A stretch of 64,000 nt of DNA from Oryzias latipes (lineage: Eukaryota; Chordata; Actinopteri; Beloniformes; Adrianichthyidae). The notes under the pieces are model-generated. The model was not told where the DNA came from, did no database searches, and saw only the letters and a program-made list of their open reading frames with translations. Both the position numbers and the translations under genes were made by a program. The stretch lies in contig NC_019880.2 in the NCBI RefSeq assembly GCF_002234675.1, positions 14,869,756-14,933,755 of the forward strand, given 5' to 3'. This document shows positions 53,916 through 64,000 of this stretch, piece by piece (the stretch's first letter is position 1; the number at the start of each line of letters is the position of its first letter).

Positions 53916-54384
53916 CACCAAACAACATGAAGCTGTTCATCACCTTTTTGACCTAAACATGTCAACATACAGCTGCAATAATCAAAAGAACCTAAAATAA
54001 AGCATTTAAAGGCATCCTAATCTCAAAACACGACCACATTAAAATCGTTTTAACTCTATATCTATCCTCATTGAAATGTATTCAGAACTCAAGTCCTTTC
54101 ATTGATGACATTTGTAAATCTGCTACAAAATGGTTACTGATATAGTTTCGAGATTGTTGATTCCATAGAGTTTTAATTTATGCTGAAAGTTTTTATATTC
54201 TTAAAATTCTTATATTCTATATATGTACATTTTTGTTATTTTGTTCTTTGTTTTTGAGAAGAGCTGTGTCTTGCATCATGGTGTGGTTGTGTCTGTGAGT
54301 TTTGTAATGATTACGTTTCAATAAAAACATATTTTTTTTAAAAGCCTTCATGCTTCCTGGACCCACACCAACTTTTTTTTACAT

Positions 54385-56625
54385 TTTTTTAAACTGGTTT
54401 CCTTTTATAATCACAGTCTTTTAGATGCCTTTAACAATTTTGCTCCTGTCAAAACCCGGTCTCTCTCAATTTTTAAATCTTCTCCCTGCTTCACTCCTGA
54501 ACTCCATAAAATGAAAGCCAAATGCCGCCAGTTAGAACAGCTTTGCAAAAGAACTGACTCTCCCATTCATAAGGAAATCTACAAAGAAAATATTCTACAA
54601 TACAAAGACTTGGTTTCTAACACTAAAAAGAAAAAAATACTTTACTGAACTGATTGATGCAAATAAGGGAAATTCCAAAATTCTTTTTTCCTTAATGAAT
54701 AACATCTTTAAACCCCATGACTGTTTTCCTCCTCATTTCCATTCAGATGACAACTGTAATTCTCTTCAGTCAGTCTTTGACCAGAAAATTCAAGATATCC
54801 ATCAGTATCTCCATTCCTTGACCTCTCCTCCCACCCCTTCTGACTCCTTTTCCGTTTCTCACACATTTTCTTCCTTTCTGCTCCCTGATCCCAGTGAAAT
54901 TTCCCGCCTCATCCATAAGTCCAAACCATCGACATGTCTGCTCGAGCCCCTCCCAACACCCCTAGTCAAATCCGGCCTCCCTTCTCTTCTTCCCTTCATT
55001 TTTGCAATTACCTACTCCTCATTGACATCCGATATTGTCCCCTCACTCCTCAAGACCGCTGCTGTCAAACCCATCCAAAAAAAAGCCAGGCTCAGACCCC
55101 AATTCCTTGCATTAATCCTTCCTATTTCTAACATCCCCTTCATCTCCAAAATTCTCAAAAAAAATAGTCGCCTCCCAAATTAATCATCATCTCAATCAAA
55201 AGGATCTCTTTGAACCCTTTCAATCCGGGTTTCGCCCCCTTTATAGCACTGAAACGGCCCTAATAAAAATCATGAATGACCTTCTCCAAGCAGCTTATTC
55301 TGAACTCATCACCATCCTCATCCACCTTGACTTGAGCGCAACATTTGACACCATATCTCACTCCATCCTCCATTACAGACTTTCAGCTCTCGGTATCAAG
55401 TCCACCCCCCTCCCCAGGTTTCATTCCTATTTCTCAAGCCGCACTCAGTTTATCCGACTGAATTCATTTAAATCTCAACCCTCACTCATTTTCTCTGGTG
55501 TTCCTCAAGGTTTGGTTCTCGGTCCACTCCTCTTCATTTCCTACCAACTACCCCTTGGCAATGTATTCCGTAAATTCAGCATTGATTTTCATTGTTTTGC
55601 AGCTCTATCTCAGCTCTATCTGTCAAGTAAAGCAAACTCTTCTCTTTCACCTGCCTTCCTTTCCTCTTGTCTGTCTGAAATAAAAACCTGGTTCACCTCA
55701 AACTTCTTTAAACTTAACAGCGATAAAACTGAATTACTCCTTGTAGGCTCCAAATAAACCCTTTCCAAAGTTCCCAATTTTAAACTTTCCATCGATTCCT
55801 CTCCAGTTTTCCCCTCCCCTCAGGTAAAGCGTCTGGGTGTCATCCTTGACAGTGCATAATCTTTTCAGTCTCACATCAATCGCATTACTCGGTCTGCCTA
55901 CTTTCATCTACGCAATATTAACCGTATCCGCCCCTCCCTCACCGTCCACTCCACCTCCATCTTAGTTCATAGTCTGGTCACTTTTCGCACCGACTACTGC
56001 AATGCCCTACTCCAGTCCAGAATTCAGCTGCCCGCATCATCACCAGAACTCCTTCCTTCCATCACATCACTCCCGTTCTCCAGCAGCTGAACTGGCTTCG
56101 AAAAGCTTTCAGGATTCAATTCAAACTCCTTCTATATACGTTCAAAGCCCTCCATAACCTGGCTCCCCCTAATATTACTGATCTCCTCCATATAAACAAT
56201 CCCTCTCCCTCTCTCCGGTCTTCTTCTTCCATTCAGCTTTCCGTCCCTCCGTGTTCTGCCGTAGAACTGTCTGCATGTAGATTCTTGACTCTGACTGAAG
56301 GGGCCTTCTGTCAGTTTTTATGTTCACCATGGGGAGCCGTGCCTTCAGCCGCTCGGCCCCCAAACTCTGGAACTCTCTCCCCCCAGACATCCGTAACATT
56401 GACTCCTTTTCAATCTTTAAATCCAGACTCAAAACCCATCCGTTTCAATCTGCTCTCCCTGATTACAATTTTTCATCTTTTGCTATCTGATTTAATTCAT
56501 GATTTTAACTTATTTATTGTTTTTAAAGTGTTGTGATTTTATTGTGTTTTCTTTCAATCTGTAGAGTGTCCTTGGGTGTTCTGAAAAGCACTTTTAAATA
56601 AAATGTATTATTATTATTAAGTCAG
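54385..56625 (+). mobile_element. 5'-truncated, degenerate L2-type LINE
   Basis: Broken frames encode the part after the endonuclease and the reverse transcriptase: [68 protein letters not shown]. The catalytic YADD box is lost (CFAALSQLY), and there are frameshifts near 54640, 55180 and 55760. The 3' end is AAATAAAATGTATTATTATT, the tail of L2 elements. A block at about 56253-56320 is not part of the usual L2 frame and is discussed in the findings. Confidence 0.8.
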
Positions 56626-56634
56626 CTTCCACTG

Positions 56635-56860
56635 AGGTTTGGTGGAGCTTTTTATGCCTGATGCCCTTCCTGACACATCCTTGTATTTTATCAGGGCCGG
56701 GGACTGGCACAGGGGGACCAAGACTTGGTCCTCCTTGAGGCTAGTTAGGCAGTAGTGTAAGGGGTCTTGCCCAAAGACCCACACTGGATGAAGCCCCTCT
56801 GGGAAACGAACACTGATTTCCGCCAGTCTTACAAGCAGCCAACTGATTCATCTAGCCATG
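56635..56860. repeat. Dispersed fish repeat
   Basis: ATGCCCTTCCTGACACATCC ... ATCAGGGCCGGGGACTGGCA ... GTCTTGCCCAAAGACCCACA is a common repeat of teleost genomes. It directly follows the L2 tail. Confidence 0.55.
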
Positions 56861-57289
56861 GGGAAAAGTCATTGCATGTGTGAAATAAAATAGACTACTT
56901 GAGCAGGCTTGTTGTCATTTCTAGGAATTTAATGGTTAGATGAAAAATCTAAACAGACTCAAAGTTGTGATAAACTAACTAATTATGTTACATTATTTAT
57001 AATTTCTCATTTTGGGACCTGCACACAGCCATTAAAGGTGGAATTTTTAATTTTGTGTTCATTCGTGGGTAATATTCTGAAAGTACACTGTGTTCCCATG
57101 CATTTTTGGCAGCAGACCGTGTTCTGCTGTAGAACTGTCTGCATGTAGATTCTTGACACTGACTCAAGGGGCCTTCTGTTAGTTTTTTACTGCAGACCTC
57201 AGAGAAGGTTTTCTGTCCTGGAGCTATAGCTTCTGTAACTGCAGAAGTGTCGAAGTAATCAAAAACCTTTTCGCGCTTGTTGTCTTCTC

Positions 57290-57480
57290 CCTGGGCTGCA
57301 CTGTGGTGCAGCGATAAGCGCTCTGCCTCAGGGCGAAAAGGCCCTAATTTGAATCCGGGCTGGGTCCTTTCTGTTTTAAATACTCTCCTTGTACGTCTAG
57401 GTGTATAGGCTCCAGCAGCCCACTGACCCTGAAAGGGAGATGGTAGCTTTAGAAGATGAATAGCTCTTCGTTCACTTGAA
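57290..57480 (+). mobile_element. SINE-like element
   Basis: GGGCTGCACTGTGGTGCAGC ... GCGCTCTGCCTCAGGGCGAA ... TTTGAATCCGGGCTGGG resembles the head of a common fish repeat with tRNA-like boxes. Confidence 0.6.
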
Positions 57481-58451
57481 AATTTATAAAAGTTTATGTC
57501 TAGGTTTAGTTTTAGGTTCAGACTAAATATCTTTATTTAAGAACTTGCATGTAAATCTGTTGAAGGTTAAAAAGATGTGATAAAATTTCAAAAGCATATG
57601 AGAGGATCTAAAGAATATTTTTACTGTAACAGGTCACACCTGCATCAGTTTTCCATGCAGTGATTCTGATTATAGATATAAAATATACTTTAAATCTGAA
57701 CATAAATCTCTCATTAACAGTTTTACATGAATGTTATAACATATGTATTTAGATTGTCTTTTTTAGTATTTTATAAATTAAACAGCATTGTAATTAAATA
57801 AGGTCTCCTTTGTTTTTCTAGCATAATTTTGTTTCACTTAAGGGGGAACTTTTCTATATATTAGTCACTAATTTTAGCAACTCCAATATTATTGCAAGTA
57901 AAATTATACATGTTCTGAAGGAAATATTTATCTGTATTATTCATTTTTGTATGCTTATGAGGATAAAAAAAACGTCCAAGAAAAACATGTACATTCTTTG
58001 AAAGTGTTTCATTCAGCTAGTGGAGTTGTTAGACCTGAATCAACTACCAATTTGTTTTTGCAAACAAAGAGAGATTGACAAGTGTTGTTCTGAGAGTTAT
58101 TAGAGCCTGATCTGTTTTTGACTACAACAGATAAAAAAAACAGTTTCCGTACCGTTTGTGTTTTTATCAAAGATAAAGTGGTGAAACTTTCCCTCAATTC
58201 AGAGAAAAATGGGTGAGGGCATTTAAGGTGTGACTTTCACTACACCTTCAACAATCACGCAGAACAATCACAGAAAAAAAAACTATTTTTCTTAAGAGAA
58301 TAGCTACAACACACAAAGAATCTTGGTAAGTTTGGAAATTGCCAAATTCTTGACATTTGGGATATAATTTGGTTTGTCCTCAAAAAATCTATTCCCTTTT
58401 CCCTATTCCCACAGCAAAATGTTACTAAGCTCATTGGTTACATGCCAATCG

Positions 58452-59507
58452 TACGGAGCCCGTGTCCTGACATGGAAAAAATAAAATACATTTCGTTCCC
58501 GAAAATTAATATTTTGTTCCCACAAATGCCATACGATTCATGGACATACTAGCTCCGCCGTAGAGCTCTTGCTTGTCCTGCTGGCTGCTGGCTGGCCGGC
58601 AGACAGACAGCCAGCTGATATTGTAGTTTGGGGTCGAGAACAGGGATAATAATACTTAGGACTTGTCTTTTATTAACAAACTCTTTAGCAGTTGCTTTAC
58701 ATTCGAAGGCTAGTAGGCTACATGCTAACTAACTAGCCGATCATTTATCCTGTTATTTACGTCATAGATTTACAGATACCTTCACATTTCTGTCTGTGTG
58801 TGTCTCATTACATTGCATTGAAGACACGGAGGATGTTTAGAGATCAGATTTATTTATTTAAAAAAGCATAAAAGCATCGGTACCCCTATGCCAAAGCAGC
58901 AACCCTAGGTATCATAAATCTTATGATATTTTTCTTACATTCATTGAGACAATAATAAATTGATCATACTTTTTTTTTTTTTTTTCCTTACTTGAACGAA
59001 TGTGGGTCACAAAGACACAAAAGTTACCGCTAAAAGCAGCTTTTGTGGCCGGACGAAGAGCGTATCCGTGTTTATGAATGACTTATGGCGTGAATAATTA
59101 TTGCGTTCGCATGAATTAATCATTTCGAGGGAACGAAATAGTATTTCGAGGAAACCGAATGTTATCTTGTGGGAACGAGATATTGTTTCATTCGAGCAAG
59201 ATATTAATTTGTGGGAACAAGATATTAATCTGTGGGAACAAGATATTCATCTGTGGGAACGAGATATGTTTTAATTTTTTAATTTCAGGTCACGGGCAAA
59301 ATAAATAATACTCTGTTCCCACGCATTGATTAATTTGTGCAAACAAAGTAAATATATACGTCATAAGTTATTTATAACAGAATATTATTTTGTGGGAACA
59401 ACATACTATTTTGTATGCACAACTTAATTATTTTGTGGGAACGAGATATTAATTTGTGGGAACGAAATACATTTTTATTTTTTCCATTTCAGGTGAAGGG
59501 CTCCGTA
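58452..59507. mobile_element. Non-coding DNA transposon with about 50-bp terminal inverted repeats
   Basis: The left end TACGGAGCCCGTGTCCTGAC ... TGGAAAAAATAAAATACATT is matched by the inverted right end (ATTTTTTCCATTTCAGGTGA..GGGCTCCGTA). TA flanks both ends. Near its right half, units like TTTGTGGGAACGAGATATTA are repeated about seven times (59166-59470). No open frame is present, so it is non-autonomous. Family not named. Confidence 0.75.
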
Positions 59508-60422
59508 TAAAAGTGTCAGAAAGTCTGCAAAAAAGAAGATCTTGCAAGATGTTTAGATTTTTAACATGTCATAACTGCTCATAATAATGGATAATGGCTT
59601 AATCTTCTGGTAAGCTATTTGCTTTTGAAATGAGCTTGAAGAATATATTCTTGTATTATGCTGCACAACTGTGTCTAGTTGTTGTTCTGAAACACATTTC
59701 CTTAAAGTACATGACTAAATTCACATGTATTTTTTGCTTAAAAATTGGGATTCTAGACCAAAGTTATCACTTTTATATTTAATAGTAATAGCAGAAAAAG
59801 TATGATGGCAGAACAAAGTCATAAAAATTGTAAATGCCATTTTAGACTTCTTTGCATTTGTAATTCAAATAAATCTGCTGGAGAATTTTATTTGACACAG
59901 GATGGGTTTAATTTTGAAAGGAACTTGAGCATGCTCCTGTCAAAAGTAAAAGTTCAAATTGTTTTACATCGAAAGAGGTAACACTGTTATATTTCAATTA
60001 TTGGAAATATTTAAAGCTGCCTTTTATAAATGAATGACTTAATGGCAACAAAAACATAAAAAAAGTGTATTTTTCTAAACCACGAAAAGGGACTGAGCAG
60101 CTATTGCTGGGTTTTGGTCAGTGTGAATCAAGCTCTAGTGTCTCTTTTAGCATTATAGCTTGCAGAATCCTAATCTAGTGTATTGTCTGAGATGAGATAG
60201 TTGCTGTTTGACTGGCTCCAGGTTAGGTGGTTCGGTTGGACTATTATTATTCTACATTTAAAATATGTACAGAGCCTTCCTGCCTGTGGCAATTTGTAAA
60301 TGTTGTTGATGATATTTGGATGCTTTGGCAGCACTACCTGTTCCTCACCTGACTGGGCATAGATTCTTGACAACTGGGGTGCACCGCCTCCCTTCCCACA
60401 CGTTTCACTTGTTACTCACCTG

Positions 60423-60430
60423 TATATAAA
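60423..60430 (+). promoter_or_regulatory. TATA box of His/Gly-rich gene 1
   Basis: TATATAAA, identical with its context to the site at 61905. It stands about 50 bp before the donor of the short noncoding first exon (ends 60479, GCAGCAG then GTGAGA). Confidence 0.8.
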
Positions 60431-60592
60431 TGCAGAGAGACCCCCTTTCTTCACCGATCTCACAACATTTCTGCAGCAGGTGAGAACAGCATCCGCTTTG
60501 GCAGAGATGCAACACTTGTGATAACTTTTCTGATGTCTTTGCTGTTTTTTTGTCTTTCAGAAAATCTTTTTCAGCATCATCAGCCAGACAAA

Positions 60593-61067
60593 ATGAGCGA
60601 CCGTGAGTTTGAATTTCTTTATATAAATTGGTTTCCCGTTTTCTTGCAAAAGGATTAGTTTTAACAATATTGGTTCATCAGATCTTTAATTCTGACCCCC
60701 TTTGTATTCTTGTGTAAAAGTTTTCTTTTGTCATACTTTTCAATATCAAATGTAATGATTATAACAGGTTTTGAAAGACTCATGTTTTTTCTCTTTGTTT
60801 TTTCATGAATTCAGCCAACCCAATGGTGAGTTTACATGTTTTGTTTTGCAGCTTCCCAGTTCAAGGTTATAATGTGTTGCTAATATTGGGCTGTTTCTCA
60901 TTTCTCAGCATCCCGAAGAACTCGGTGAACACAGCGGCCATGGGCACGGACATGCACATGGTAAAGGAGAAGGCCATGGACATGGCCATGGACATGGCCA
61001 TGGACACGGCCATGGACACGGCCATGGCCACGGACACGGACACGGACACGGACATGGCAAAAATTGA
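60593..61067 (+). CDS. Tiny His/Gly-rich protein, phgr1-like copy 1 (59 aa)
   Basis: Coding parts 60593-60602, 60815-60825 (an 11-nt microexon) and 60909-61067 join to MSDPNPM + HPEELGEHSGHGHGHAHGKG, then EG, 14 HG pairs and KN-stop. A noncoding exon ends at 60479, and coding exon 2 begins at 60561 after TGTCTTTCAG. All donors are GTGAG-type. About a third of residues are histidine (20 of 59), so metal binding is plausible but untested. There is no signal peptide or membrane segment. The position beyond ccdc9b matches human PHGR1, a small Pro/His/Gly-rich gut-epithelium gene, hence phgr1-like; this protein has little Pro and no alignable domain, so orthology is inference. Compared with copy 2 the last two exons are fused and the HG run is expanded. 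The longer open frame through 60805 and the opposite-strand frames here are artefacts of the CATGGN repeat. Confidence 0.8.
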
Positions 61068-61157
61068 AAAAACTCATCGACATGATGCAAGTGGAGAAAT
61101 CACGCATTAAGTCAATAATTTGGAATCAAATATGTAATCAAAACAAATTTCTTCTTC

Positions 61158-61163
61158 AATAAA
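61158..61163 (+). terminator. Poly(A) signal of His/Gly-rich gene 1
   Basis: AATAAA about 90 bp after the stop codon, in a context (TTCAATAAAA.CATCTA) shared with the second copy. Confidence 0.8.
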
Positions 61164-61904
61164 AGCATCTAAAAAGCAAGAATTATGACTGGAGTTTCAT
61201 TTTGCTGTATGAATATTCAAAATGGGGAAAAAATGTTAATTCATGAATAATTGTATTGTATTGTTATGCCTTCTTGTGACTTTGTGTAAAAACTAAATAA
61301 AACTGACAACCGTAAGGTTTTGGCAAGTAAAAGATGTTTATATTTTTAACATGTCAGATAACTGATCAAAATCATGGATAAAGGTTTAATTTTCTGTTTA
61401 AGTTATTTATTTTTAAAATGAGCTTAAAGAAAATATTCTTGTATTTTGCTGCACAACTGTGTCTAGTTGTTGTTCTGAAACACATTTCCTTAAAGTACAT
61501 GACTACATTCACAAATAGTTTTTGTTTAAAAATTGGGATTCTAGACCAGAATTATCACTTTTATATTTAATAGAAATAGTAGAAAAAGTATGACAGCACA
61601 ACAGTCATAAAAAAGTGTCTCTTTTAGCATTAAAGCTTGCAGAATCCTAATCTAGTGTATTGTCTGAGAAGAGATAGATGCCGTTTGACAGGCTCCAGGT
61701 TAGGTGGTTCGGTTGGACTATTATTATACTACATTTAAAATGTGCACGCAGCCTTCCTGCCTGTGGCGATTTATAACTGTTGTTGATGATGTTTGGATGC
61801 TTTGGCAGCACGACCTGTTCCTCCGCTCACCTGACTGGGCGTAGATTCTTGACAGTTAGGCTGCACCGCCTCCCTTCCCACACGTTTCGCTTGTTACTCA
61901 CCTG

Positions 61905-61912
61905 TATATAAA
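61905..61912 (+). promoter_or_regulatory. TATA box of His/Gly-rich gene 2
   Basis: TATATAAA within a promoter block nearly identical to that of copy 1. The noncoding first exon ends at 61961 (GCAGCAG then GTAAGA). Confidence 0.8.
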
Positions 61913-62073
61913 TGCAGAGAGACCCTCTTTCTTCACCGATCTCACAACATTTCTGCAGCAGGTAAGAACAGCATCCACTTTGGCAGAGATACAACACTTG
62001 TGAAAGCTTTTCTAATGTCTTTGCTTTTTTTTGTCTTTCAGAAAATCTTTTTCAGCATTATCAGCCAGACAAA

Positions 62074-62672
62074 ATGAGCGACCGTGAGTTTGAACTTCTT
62101 TATATAAATTGTTTTCCAGGTTTCTTGCAAAAGGTTTATTTTTAACGATATTGGTTCATCAGATCTTTAATTCTGACCCCCTTTGTATTCTTGTCTTAAA
62201 TTTTTATTTGGTCATACTTTTAAATATCAAATGTCATGATTTTAATCAACTTAGCACCAGGTTTTGCAAGTACTCATGTTTTTTTCTCTTTGTTTTTTCA
62301 TGAACTTAGCCAAGCCAAAGGTGAGTTTACTTGTTTTGTTTTGCAGCTTCCCAGTTCAAGGTTATAACATGTTGCTAATATTGGGCTGTTTCTCATTCCT
62401 CAGAATCCTGAAGAAGTCGGTGAACACAATCCAGACAATGAATCTGGAAAGGTAAGACATTATCTTGGTATTTTCCTGTAGGATGGTAGGTTTGGTCGTT
62501 GTCATTTTTTTTTGTGAGGTGAATGGCTCTTTGTTGTGGCTTTTTCCAGGGAAAGGGAAAAAACAAGGATGGCCATGGGCACGGACAAGGTAAAGGAGAA
62601 GGCAAAGGACATGGTAAAGGAGAAGGCCATGGACATGGTAAAGGAGAAGGCCACGGACATGGCAAAAAGTGA
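62074..62672 (+). CDS. Tiny His/Gly/Lys-rich protein, phgr1-like copy 2 (63 aa)
   Basis: Coding parts 62074-62083, 62310-62320 (11-nt microexon), 62404-62451 and 62550-62672 join in phase to MSDPKPK, NPEEVGEHNPDNESGK, then GKGKNKDGHGHGQGKGEGKG and further HG/KGEG units ending GKK-stop. Exon 2 starts at 62042 after TGTCTTTCAG. The architecture equals copy 1, except that an intron (62452-62549) separates the acidic segment from the His/Gly part. The repeat is a mixed GHGHGKGEG unit rather than pure HG, so the protein is more basic and has fewer histidines (8 of 63). No signal peptide or membrane segment. Function unknown; the link to PHGR1 rests on position and composition. Confidence 0.8.
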
Positions 62673-62762
62673 AAAAAACTCATCGATGTGATGCAAATGG
62701 AGAAACCACGCACAAGTCAATAATTTTGAATGAAATATGTAATCAATGTCAATTTCTTATTC

Positions 62763-62768
62763 AATAAA
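62763..62768 (+). terminator. Poly(A) signal of His/Gly-rich gene 2
   Basis: AATAAA about 90 bp after the stop codon, in the same context as in copy 1. Confidence 0.8.
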
Positions 62769-62779
62769 ATCATCTATAA

Positions 62780-64000
62780 AGCAAGAGATATGACTGGAGT
62801 TTCATTTTAATTCATGAATAATTGTATAAAAAAGGTGAGAAGTGTTTTGTCTTCTTGTGACTGTGCAAAATCTAAAAAAACTGACAAACATAAGGTTTTG
62901 GCAAGTAAAATAACAGTAAATTAAGCTGATAATACACATGTATATAAATGGATAATCACAGATGCATGAATGAGAAAAAAACATCCTTGCAACATGGCAG
63001 CAGGAAGCTGAACTTTTCATGCTAGTTTTGACATTTTAAAATAGGTAGCATAGGGTCATCTGTTTTGTTTTTCTTTTTTGCCAAAATTGTGTCATGCCAA
63101 ATGAAAAGATCAGAAGAAATAGATAAAAATTGAAAAGAAGCAAGGTTAGAAAACAGCATAGAAGACTAAAAGAAAGAGTTCTGAACTTTTGCATATGATT
63201 AAGGTTAATGCAGCTTTTTATTGCACATAAATACAATTTAAAAAAAAAGACAAGATAAAACATAAAGATTGAAAGATTGTAATTGGGAATAGAATGAAGC
63301 AAGTCTTTTGTAACAAAACGGTTGCTTACGACTTACATGACTACTTCAGAATGCAGACACACCTTACATTTTTGTTGCTAATTATGTTTACAAGTTTTAA
63401 GTTCTGTGATGGGTCTTTGAAGCCTTCCTTAAAAACTGGGCGTCCATGACATCCAAGTTTCTTTTCATCCTCACAACGTGCAAAGTGTGTGTCTTTCTGT
63501 GAAAACTTGGTCAAAGGTCAGGACATTAACTGTCAACTTTACGATGGAACCCATTTGGAAAATGGTCGGCACTCTTAGACTTGAAACACATCAAATACTC
63601 CAGATATTGATTACGGAAGACAAAAAAAATCTCCAAACCTTTCTAAACAACAGAAAATCCATCAAGAAATCCATAAAGTTAGACATGTAGGATTTCATAG
63701 TTTGCCAGAAGGCAGAACAAACAAATGCAGTTCTAACAACTGCAAATCACCTGCTGTGTTTTTTCCAGTATAGCATTTTTTTTTCTTTTTCTTTTGTCAT
63801 CCAGGTATAATTATTATGTGCTATTTGTTCTTGATTTATTTGTTCTCTTTAATAGCTCTATTACACATTTTAGGGTTTCATGAAGAAAAGATTTATGTGC
63901 AAGTTAGCAATAAAAATTTAGCATTAGAATTTTTCTAAAATACTGGTTTAAGGCTCCCTTTGTAATTTTGTTTGTAGTGAATCAAAGAAATGTAGAATCA
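62780..64000. other. Downstream intergenic; no gene seen
   Basis: AT-rich sequence with short frames only. I see no further copy of the His/Gly-rich gene and no recognisable exon or repeat family before the window ends. Confidence 0.5.

Larger units (their letters stand above)
56865..59960. repeat. Copy 2 of the diverged segmental duplication
   Basis: Blocks 56866-56945, 57055-57235 and 59755-59960 correspond in order to blocks of 49910-52560. Between them lie a SINE-like element (57290-57480) and a TIR element (58452-59507) that copy 1 lacks. The unit runs straight into the promoter of the first His/Gly-rich gene. Confidence 0.6.
59548..61170 (+). repeat. Tandem duplication unit carrying His/Gly-rich gene 1
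   Basis: This unit matches 61332-62770 from GATGTTTA.ATTTTTAACATG through the shared block GCTGCACAACTGTGTCTAGT, the promoter, exons and poly(A) region. The second unit lacks roughly 300 bp corresponding to 59830-60135. Confidence 0.85.

Noticed and set aside
53797-54000. 67-residue plus-strand frame
   Set aside because: It reads through the antisense of a tRNA-derived SINE.
60867-61107. Three long minus-strand open frames over the His/Gly-rich exon (Met/Ser-, Arg/His- and Pro/Cys-rich)
   Set aside because: They are the other readings of the CATGGN hexamer repeat; the plus-strand frame has splice sites, a conserved start and a paralogue.
62393-62720. Minus-strand frames over the second His/Gly-rich gene
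   Set aside because: Same repeat effect; they have no splice or promoter support.

Overview
The window is teleost nuclear DNA, most likely medaka (Oryzias latipes) or a close relative. The host genes have many short exons, the DNA is AT-rich and full of fish SINEs, LINEs and MITEs, and a complete Tol2 hAT element sits at 33632-38317. Tol2 is the active hAT element originally found in medaka, and this copy can encode the full 649-residue transposase.

Layout. (1) 1-2235: intergenic, with a G/C-richer repeat-like block. (2) 3229-16923, minus strand: plcb2 (phospholipase C beta 2), resolved into 32 coding exons with consistent phases (1247 codons plus stop). (3) 19670-20290, plus strand: inafm2, one coding exon in a CpG-rich region, head-to-head with plcb2. 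(4) 25974-47468, minus strand: ccdc9b, 14 proposed coding exons, convergent with inafm2. Its introns carry a decayed mobile-element gene under a heat-shock-element array (30915-31959) and several MITEs and SINEs. Tol2 is inserted with an 8-bp target duplication inside a proposed 63-nt coding exon. (5) 47.5-60.4 kb: repeat-rich intergenic DNA with LINE remains, SINEs, piggyBac-like MITEs, a 1.05-kb TIR element, and two diverged copies of a segmental duplication. (6) 60.4-62.8 kb, plus strand: two tandem genes for tiny His/Gly-rich proteins (59 and 63 residues), each with a TATA box, a noncoding first exon, an 11-nt microexon and a poly(A) signal.

The order plcb2 - inafm2 - ccdc9b - His/Gly-rich gene matches human 15q15.1 (PLCB2, INAFM2, CCDC9B, PHGR1). 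I therefore propose the two small genes as phgr1-like duplicates, by position and composition rather than alignment. The genes are not one pathway; they are a conserved synteny block.

Most notable observations: the intact Tol2 inside a host exon, the phased array of HSF-type GAA/TTC units in front of a relic transposon gene, and the tandem His/Gly-rich genes whose surrounding unit seems to have been duplicated at least three times. Exon boundaries were read by eye from splice consensus, phase and family similarity; no alignment program was run.
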